Below are positions 59,748 to 64,000 of a stretch of DNA of 64,000 nt, in pieces. This DNA comes from Mycobacterium triplex. GTDB lineage: Bacteria; Actinomycetota; Actinomycetes; Mycobacteriales; Mycobacteriaceae. Both the position numbers and the translations under genes were made by a program. The notes below the pieces were generated by a model. That model did no database searches. It was not told where the DNA came from and saw nothing but the letters and a program-made list of their open reading frames with translations. The stretch is from NCBI RefSeq assembly GCF_000689255.1, contig NZ_HG964447.1:248001-312000 (forward strand), read 5' to 3'. Every line of letters starts with the position of its first letter. Within the stretch, counting starts at the first letter, position 1.

Positions 59748-60911
59748 CTATTTCACCAGTGATCGCGCGATGACTTCGCGCTGCACTTCGGTGGCGCCTT
59801 CCCCGAGCCGCTTGACCCGAAGGTCGCGAAACCATCTTTCCAGCGGCAGTTCGGTGGAGATTCCCAGGGCGCCGTGAGTCTGGATGCAGCGGTCCAGAAC
59901 TCGGTAGGCTGCCTCGGTGGCGAACATCTTGGCCGCCGAGGCGTCTACTCGAACGTCGCGGCCGAGGTCGGCGTTCCAGGCGGCCTGGTAGATCAGCAGC
60001 CGGGCGGCCCGCAGGTCTACCTCACTGTCCGCAAGCATCCACTTGACGCCCTGCTTATCAGCAAGTCTGCCGCCGAAGACATCCCGGTCCTTGGCCCATT
60101 GGCAGGTCATGTCCAATGCGCTCTGCGCGATGCCGATCGGGCCGGCCCCGTACACGATGCGGCCGTGTACCAGGAACTCGTTCGCCAGCGAAAGACCCTG
60201 ACCCTCATCACCGATCAGTCGGTCCGCGGGTACCCGCGCATTATCGAAGTGCAACTCATACGGGGCAAACGATGCCATCACAGGGATGCGGCTGAACGTG
60301 ACGCCCGGGGTGTCCTTCTCGAGAATGAATGCCGAGATACCCTGGCCCCCCTCACCGGTGCGGGCGTACACCACACCCCAATCGGCATCAGGGGCGTGCG
60401 AAATCCACATCTTCGAACCGTTGAGCACGTAGCCGTCGCCGTCACGCACCGCCTTGAGTTTGATCGCCCGCGCCGGATCCGACCCACCTGAAGCCTCGGT
60501 GATCGCGGTGTACGCCTTGGACATGGTGCCGTCGATGATGGGCCTGGCGTATCTGTCGAACTGCTCCGCAGACGCCTTGAACATGATGTTGGGCGGGTTG
60601 CCGCCGAACGCACCGAGGGCCGGAAAGAAGGCTCCCATACGGCATTTCGCGGCTTCTTCGGCGACCACGACTTGGCCGAGCACGCTGAGCCCGGCGCCGC
60701 CGTACTCGGCCGGCGTCTGCAGCGCCCACAGTCCGAGCTCCCTGGCTTTCGCCTGAAACTCCACCAGCTGTTCGCGAGGTAACCCGACCGCGTCGTGTTC
60801 CAGCTTCTCTTCGAGTGGATGCACCTGCGCAGCCATGAACCGCCGCACTGTGTCGCGCAGCATCACCAATTCTTCGGGCAGCTGCCACGCGCCAGAAGGC
60901 TCTTGGGCCAT
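59748..60911 (-). CDS. Acyl-CoA dehydrogenase
   Basis: A 387-aa ACAD: AITEASGGSDPARAIKLKAV, NGSKMWISHAPDADWGV, QTHGALGISTELPLERWFRD, and the catalytic Glu in LGEGATEVQREVIARS. Predicted acyl-CoA dehydrogenation. The ATG overlaps the stop of the flavin reductase gene by one base (TAATG), so it is translated right after it. Because HsaA-like flavin monooxygenases share this fold and use such reductases, a monooxygenase role is possible, but the kept Glu argues for dehydrogenase. Confidence 0.92.
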   Translation of the reverse strand: MAQEPSGAWQLPEELVMLRDTVRRFMAAQVHPLEEKLEHDAVGLPREQLVEFQAKARELGLWALQTPAEYGGAGLSVLGQVVVAEEAAKCRMGAFFPALGAFGGNPPNIMFKASAEQFDRYARPIIDGTMSKAYTAITEASGGSDPARAIKLKAVRDGDGYVLNGSKMWISHAPDADWGVVYARTGEGGQGISAFILEKDTPGVTFSRIPVMASFAPYELHFDNARVPADRLIGDEGQGLSLANEFLVHGRIVYGAGPIGIAQSALDMTCQWAKDRDVFGGRLADKQGVKWMLADSEVDLRAARLLIYQAAWNADLGRDVRVDASAAKMFATEAAYRVLDRCIQTHGALGISTELPLERWFRDLRVKRLGEGATEVQREVIARSLVK

Positions 60912-61513
60912 TAGACCCGTGCCGCAGCGGCAGCCCGCAGGTCCCGCGCGCTCTGCAGCTGCGGCTCGTGATTCGCCTCGTATCGCTCGATCCAGTCGGG
61001 TGGCAGTTTGCCCCACGCTTCACCGATCCGCAGCCGCTGCGCGGAGCTGAACACCTCCGCGGCCACGACGTCGCCGACGAAGATGGTGTTCTCATCATTG
61101 TCCAACGATCCGGTGATGCGGCACTCCACGTAGCTGTGGGCATCGAGCAGGATCGGCGCGCCAGTCACACCCGGCTTGGTGCGCAGCTTCGACATCTTGT
61201 CGCCATCGCGGCCCGAACTGCCGCCAAGTGTCATCAGGATTTCCATGGACTTGTCGATCTCGTCGGGACCGGCCGACAGCATATGCATCACGAAAATGCC
61301 CGAGTTGACCAGCATGTCGTGGGTCTTGTTGTATTTGGTCAGGCTGACCGTAGCGCGTGGCAGTTCGGGCACGATGCTAGCCGAGCCGGCCGACAGCGAC
61401 ATCAGGCCATTCAAGAATGGGGGGTCAACGCTGTCGTCAATCGTGGTTACTGCCACCGGAAATGGCCGTAGTCCGGCCAGTACCTTGTCGGCGGCCGCGA
61501 AGTCTAACGTCAT
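60911..61513 (-). CDS. Flavin reductase-like domain protein
   Basis: A 200-aa FMN-binding split-barrel protein of the HpaC/DIM6 type. Visible are the N-terminal RPFPVAVTTIDD strand, FLNGLMSLSAGSASIVPELP, a helix of KTHDMLVNSGIFVMHMLSAG, and DAHSYVECRITGSLDNDEN. Predicted to reduce FMN or FAD with NAD(P)H for a partner oxygenase. Its stop overlaps the ACAD start, and a luciferase-like gene follows that; either could take the reduced flavin. Confidence 0.88.
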   Translation of the reverse strand: MTLDFAAADKVLAGLRPFPVAVTTIDDSVDPPFLNGLMSLSAGSASIVPELPRATVSLTKYNKTHDMLVNSGIFVMHMLSAGPDEIDKSMEILMTLGGSSGRDGDKMSKLRTKPGVTGAPILLDAHSYVECRITGSLDNDENTIFVGDVVAAEVFSSAQRLRIGEAWGKLPPDWIERYEANHEPQLQSARDLRAAAAARV

Positions 61514-61535
61514 GTCTTTCGCCCCTTTTGTCGTT

Positions 61536-63026
61536 TCAGCCGAGCGTGAACGGGTCGCGGGTCTCCCCGGACAGCTCGACCCACACCGCCTTTGTCTCGG
61601 TGAAGTCCTTGACGGCGTCGATGCCGTTCTCCCGCCCGATGCCGCTGTAGCCTATGCCGCCGAACGGAACGTGCGGCGCGACGACGCGGTACGCATTGAT
61701 CCACACCGTGCCCGCGCGCAACTTGGCGGCCACCCGGTGCGCGCGGTGAACGTCCTTGCTCCACACCGCGGCGGCCAATCCGAACTCGGTGCTGTTGGCC
61801 GCGGCGACGGCCTCGTCCTCGTCGGCGAAGGTCATCACCGCCAGTACGGGTCCGAAGATCTCCTCAGCGACGGCACGCATCGAGGGGTTGACGCCGGTCA
61901 GCACGGTCGGCTTGACGAAGTAGCCGCCGAGGTCACCTGCCGGCTCGCCGCCGTAGGCGATCGTGGCTCCCTGTTCACGTGCGGAAGCGAAGTGCGACAG
62001 CACCTTCTCGTACTGCGGCTGGTTGGACACCGGGCCCATCTCGGTCGTCGGGTCCTTCGGGTCTCCCAGTTTGATGGTCGCCGCCCTGGCGACGATCTTG
62101 TCCACCAGAGCGTCGGCGACGCTGTGATCGACCAACAGGCGCGAGCCCGCCAGACACGTCTGGCCGGTGGCGGCGAAGACGCCGGCGATCACCCCGTTGG
62201 CCGCGGCGTCGAGGTCGGCATCGGCGAACACCACCTGCGCCGACTTGCCACCGAGTTCGAGTGAGAACCGGGTCATGTTCTCGATCGCGGCCTTACCGAC
62301 CTCGATGCCGGTGGCCGTCGAGCCGGTGAACGCGATCTTGTCGACACCGGGGTGCGACGCCAGCGCAGCACCGGTCTCCGGACCCCAGCCGGTGACGACA
62401 TTGATGACACCTGGCGGAAAGCCCGCCTCGGCGAACAGCTTTGCGAACGCGAGAGTCGACGTCGGGGTGTGGTTGCTGGGCTTGACGACGAACGTGCAGC
62501 CTGCGGCCAGGCCGGCGGCGAGTTTCCACGTCAACAGGAGCAGCGGTGAGTTCCAGGGCGTGATCGCGCCGACCACACCGACGGGCTCATGGCGCGTGTA
62601 GACGAGGTAGTTGGGTTTGTCGACCGGTATGACATCTCCTTGCAGCTTGTCCGCCAGCCCGCTGTAGTAGCGGTAGTAATCTGGCAAAGACCGCATCTGG
62701 CCGACCATCTCGCGAACCAGCTTGCCGCCGTCGCGCACCTCGAGTTCGGCGAGCTGCTCGGCCTCGCGCGCGATGATCTCACCGAGTCGCCCCAGCAGCT
62801 TGCCACGGGCGGTCGCGGTGAGCGCACCCCACGGTCCGTTCAGCGCGGCACGAGCGGCGGCCACGGCGCGATCCACATCGGCAGCCCCGCCGTCGGGCAC
62901 CCGTGCCCAGGGCCTTCCAGTGAAGGGGTCAACGCTGTCGTAGGTCAATCCCGATGCGGCGGACGATGATTCGCCCCCGATCAGTAGATCGAACTGGACC
63001 AACGTCTCGGTCGCGGTGTCAGTCAT
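61536..63026 (-). CDS. Aldehyde dehydrogenase
   Basis: A 496-aa aldehyde dehydrogenase with the full set of motifs: TPWNSPLLLLTWKLA, FTGSTATGIEVG, catalytic Glu in LELGGKSAQ, nucleophilic Cys in GQTCLAGSR, and EEIFGPV. Predicted NAD(P)-linked oxidation of an aldehyde. It lies 6 nt after the crotonase gene and 22 nt before the flavin reductase gene. It is only distantly similar to the aldehyde dehydrogenase at position 1. Confidence 0.95.
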   Translation of the reverse strand: MTDTATETLVQFDLLIGGESSSAASGLTYDSVDPFTGRPWARVPDGGAADVDRAVAAARAALNGPWGALTATARGKLLGRLGEIIAREAEQLAELEVRDGGKLVREMVGQMRSLPDYYRYYSGLADKLQGDVIPVDKPNYLVYTRHEPVGVVGAITPWNSPLLLLTWKLAAGLAAGCTFVVKPSNHTPTSTLAFAKLFAEAGFPPGVINVVTGWGPETGAALASHPGVDKIAFTGSTATGIEVGKAAIENMTRFSLELGGKSAQVVFADADLDAAANGVIAGVFAATGQTCLAGSRLLVDHSVADALVDKIVARAATIKLGDPKDPTTEMGPVSNQPQYEKVLSHFASAREQGATIAYGGEPAGDLGGYFVKPTVLTGVNPSMRAVAEEIFGPVLAVMTFADEDEAVAAANSTEFGLAAAVWSKDVHRAHRVAAKLRAGTVWINAYRVVAPHVPFGGIGYSGIGRENGIDAVKDFTETKAVWVELSGETRDPFTLG

Positions 63027-63032
63027 GCGTCC

Positions 63033-63815
63033 TCATCGAGTTCGCGGCTTCTTCTTGTTGTTCAACGAGTCCGGGCTGGCTCCGGCATTGCCAAGGTCGG
63101 TGAAGAACTTGCCGTGTCGGGCGGCGACGCTGGGCGTCAAATCACGGGCCTCCCACATCGCGCGAACGGTGCCTTGAACACCATTTGGTCTGCGCCCGGC
63201 GATTTCGCCGGCGAGCTCGAATGCCCGGGTGCGTAGTTGGTCGTCGGGGACCACTTCAGTCACGAGCCCGATTCGCAGTGCGGTCTGCGCCGACATCCGC
63301 TCCTCGCTGCCGAGCAGCGCCCAGCGCATCACCTCGCCGTAGGGCACGCCGAGGGCCAGCATGCCCATCGGCTCCAGTGCCGAGACGATGCCCGCATTGG
63401 CATGTGGGTCAAAGAAGGTTGCCGTCTCGCTGCAGATCGAGAAGTCACACTCGTTGACGAAGTACATGGCACCGCCGGCCACGATGCCGTGCAGTGCCGC
63501 GATCACCGGCTTCCACACCTTGTGTGCCTTCGGCCCCAGTAGCTCCCCCGGATCCTCCTGGTTGAAGATCGGTTGGTGCTTCCACCAGGTGCCCTCGGTC
63601 ACGTCGATGCCGGTGCAGAACGCGCGTTCCCCGTTTGCGCACAGCACCGCGACCCGGATGTCCTCGTCGTCGCGCACCCGTGCCCACACCGTGGCCAGCT
63701 CGGCGGCCATCTGTTCGGTGAAGCTGTTCAGCTTCGCAGGCCGGTTGAGTGCCACGGTGGCGACGTGGTCCGTCACCGAAAATTCGATGGTGGCCAGGTC
63801 GGTCTGCTCGATCAC
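63033..63815 (-). CDS. Crotonase-family protein with altered active site
   Basis: A 260-aa crotonase. The oxyanion segment FCTGIDVTEG is present. The two hydratase glutamates are replaced: the first position is Tyr (IVAGGAMYFVNECD), the second His (FFDPHANAG). An enzyme other than a simple enoyl-CoA hydratase is likely, for example a hydrolase, isomerase or C-C lyase of the family. GTG 63815 overlaps the upstream stop (GTGA). The C terminus is Lys/Arg-rich (LNNKKKPRTR). Confidence 0.87.
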   Translation of the reverse strand: MIEQTDLATIEFSVTDHVATVALNRPAKLNSFTEQMAAELATVWARVRDDEDIRVAVLCANGERAFCTGIDVTEGTWWKHQPIFNQEDPGELLGPKAHKVWKPVIAALHGIVAGGAMYFVNECDFSICSETATFFDPHANAGIVSALEPMGMLALGVPYGEVMRWALLGSEERMSAQTALRIGLVTEVVPDDQLRTRAFELAGEIAGRRPNGVQGTVRAMWEARDLTPSVAARHGKFFTDLGNAGASPDSLNNKKKPRTR

Positions 63816-64000
63816 GGGCGCTCCTCGGTCGATGCGGTCGATACCGGCATCTTCGCATCCGCCTCGGCGACGTGGTTCACCTGGTTAGCGATCTCGCGTT
63901 TGAGGATCTTGCCTGCAGGGCCCAACGGGAACTCGCGCCGGAACACGAACCGGCGCGGCTGCTTGTAACCGGCCAGTTCCGCGCGACACAGCGCAGCCAG
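63812..64000 (-). CDS. Acyl-CoA synthetase, C-terminal end (cut by window)
   Basis: The last 62 residues of an AMP-binding enzyme run in from beyond the window end. They contain the C-terminal domain pattern YKQPRRFVFRREFPLGPAGK, with the catalytic Lys in AGKILKREIA, then a short charged tail. Its stop overlaps the GTG of the crotonase gene. It is the first visible gene of the minus-strand operon to 57200 and presumably activates the substrate of that operon. Confidence 0.85.
   Translation of the reverse strand: MAALCRAELAGYKQPRRFVFRREFPLGPAGKILKREIANQVNHVAEADAKMPVSTASTEERP

Noticed and set aside
1..64000. CRISPR arrays, insertion sequences, integrase or attachment sites, tRNA or rRNA
   Set aside because: I found no regular spacer repeats, no transposase-like proteins, no tRNA cloverleaf patterns and no rRNA sequence.

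Overview
The window reads as chromosomal DNA of a high-GC actinobacterium, most likely a mycobacterium (Mycobacterium/Mycolicibacterium). The reasons are the density of fadD, fadE, ech and SDR genes, a WS/DGAT wax-ester/triacylglycerol synthase, a TIGR00027-type methyltransferase, a luciferase-like (probably F420) oxidoreductase, a mycofactocin-type SDR, and start usage (ATG/GTG, some TTG, many 1-4 nt overlaps). I see no tRNA, rRNA, CRISPR array, insertion sequence or phage gene. This is a continuous catabolic supercluster of about 60 genes whose products mostly act on CoA thioesters.

Layout. 1-4446 (+): aldehyde dehydrogenase, class III CoA transferase, two-domain VOC protein, SDR. 4447-12796 (-): a tightly packed operon of thiolase-like protein, P450, acyl-CoA synthetase, fused acyl-CoA dehydrogenase (ACAD), CoA hydrolase/transferase and SDR. 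12970-14805 (+): acyl-CoA synthetase and a small unknown protein. 14872-17176 (-): methyltransferase, amidohydrolase. 17324-18907 (+): TetR regulator and two small PPOX-fold proteins. 18913-21575 (-): thiolase, DUF35 protein, DUF2889 protein. 21685-24899 (+): MaoC, thiolase-like aldolase candidate, acyl-CoA synthetase. 24910-26552 (-): small acidic protein and a double-headed TetR regulator. 26674-34031: amidohydrolase, ACADs on both strands, 3Fe-4S-type ferredoxin. 34124-41450 (+): a seven-gene beta-oxidation-like operon. 41478-44582 (-): P450, CoA transferase, TetR. 45022-48573: short accessory genes, including two small membrane proteins. 49016-55815 (-): tandem CoA transferase, thiolase-like protein, frameshifted epimerase, WS/DGAT. 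55963-57192 (+): CoA transferase. 57200-64000 (-): acyl-CoA synthetase (cut by the window end), crotonase, aldehyde dehydrogenase, flavin reductase, ACAD, luciferase-like oxidoreductase, alpha/beta hydrolase, thioesterase.

How it may work (inference): P450s and the ferredoxin oxygenate a lipid or terpenoid/steroid-like substrate. Aldehyde dehydrogenases and SDRs take it to the acid. Acyl-CoA synthetases and class III CoA transferases make the CoA ester. ACADs, crotonases/MaoC proteins, SDRs and thiolase-like enzymes then shorten it, and thioesterase, CoA hydrolase and WS/DGAT handle the products. The substrate cannot be named from sequence.

The most unusual signals are: (1) two fused double ACADs with opposite domain order, beside an unfused pair encoded convergently; (2) a regulator with two TetR DNA-binding domains, coupled to a small acidic protein and flanked by tandem 18-bp repeats whose core recurs at a second promoter region; (3) a 9-2-9 inverted operator (TTACTARGT type) present in two promoter regions, with weaker copies at others; (4) a perfect 13-2-13 palindrome beside another TetR gene; (5) several enzymes lacking the catalytic residues of their families; (6) an epimerase gene broken at a six-base homopolymer.
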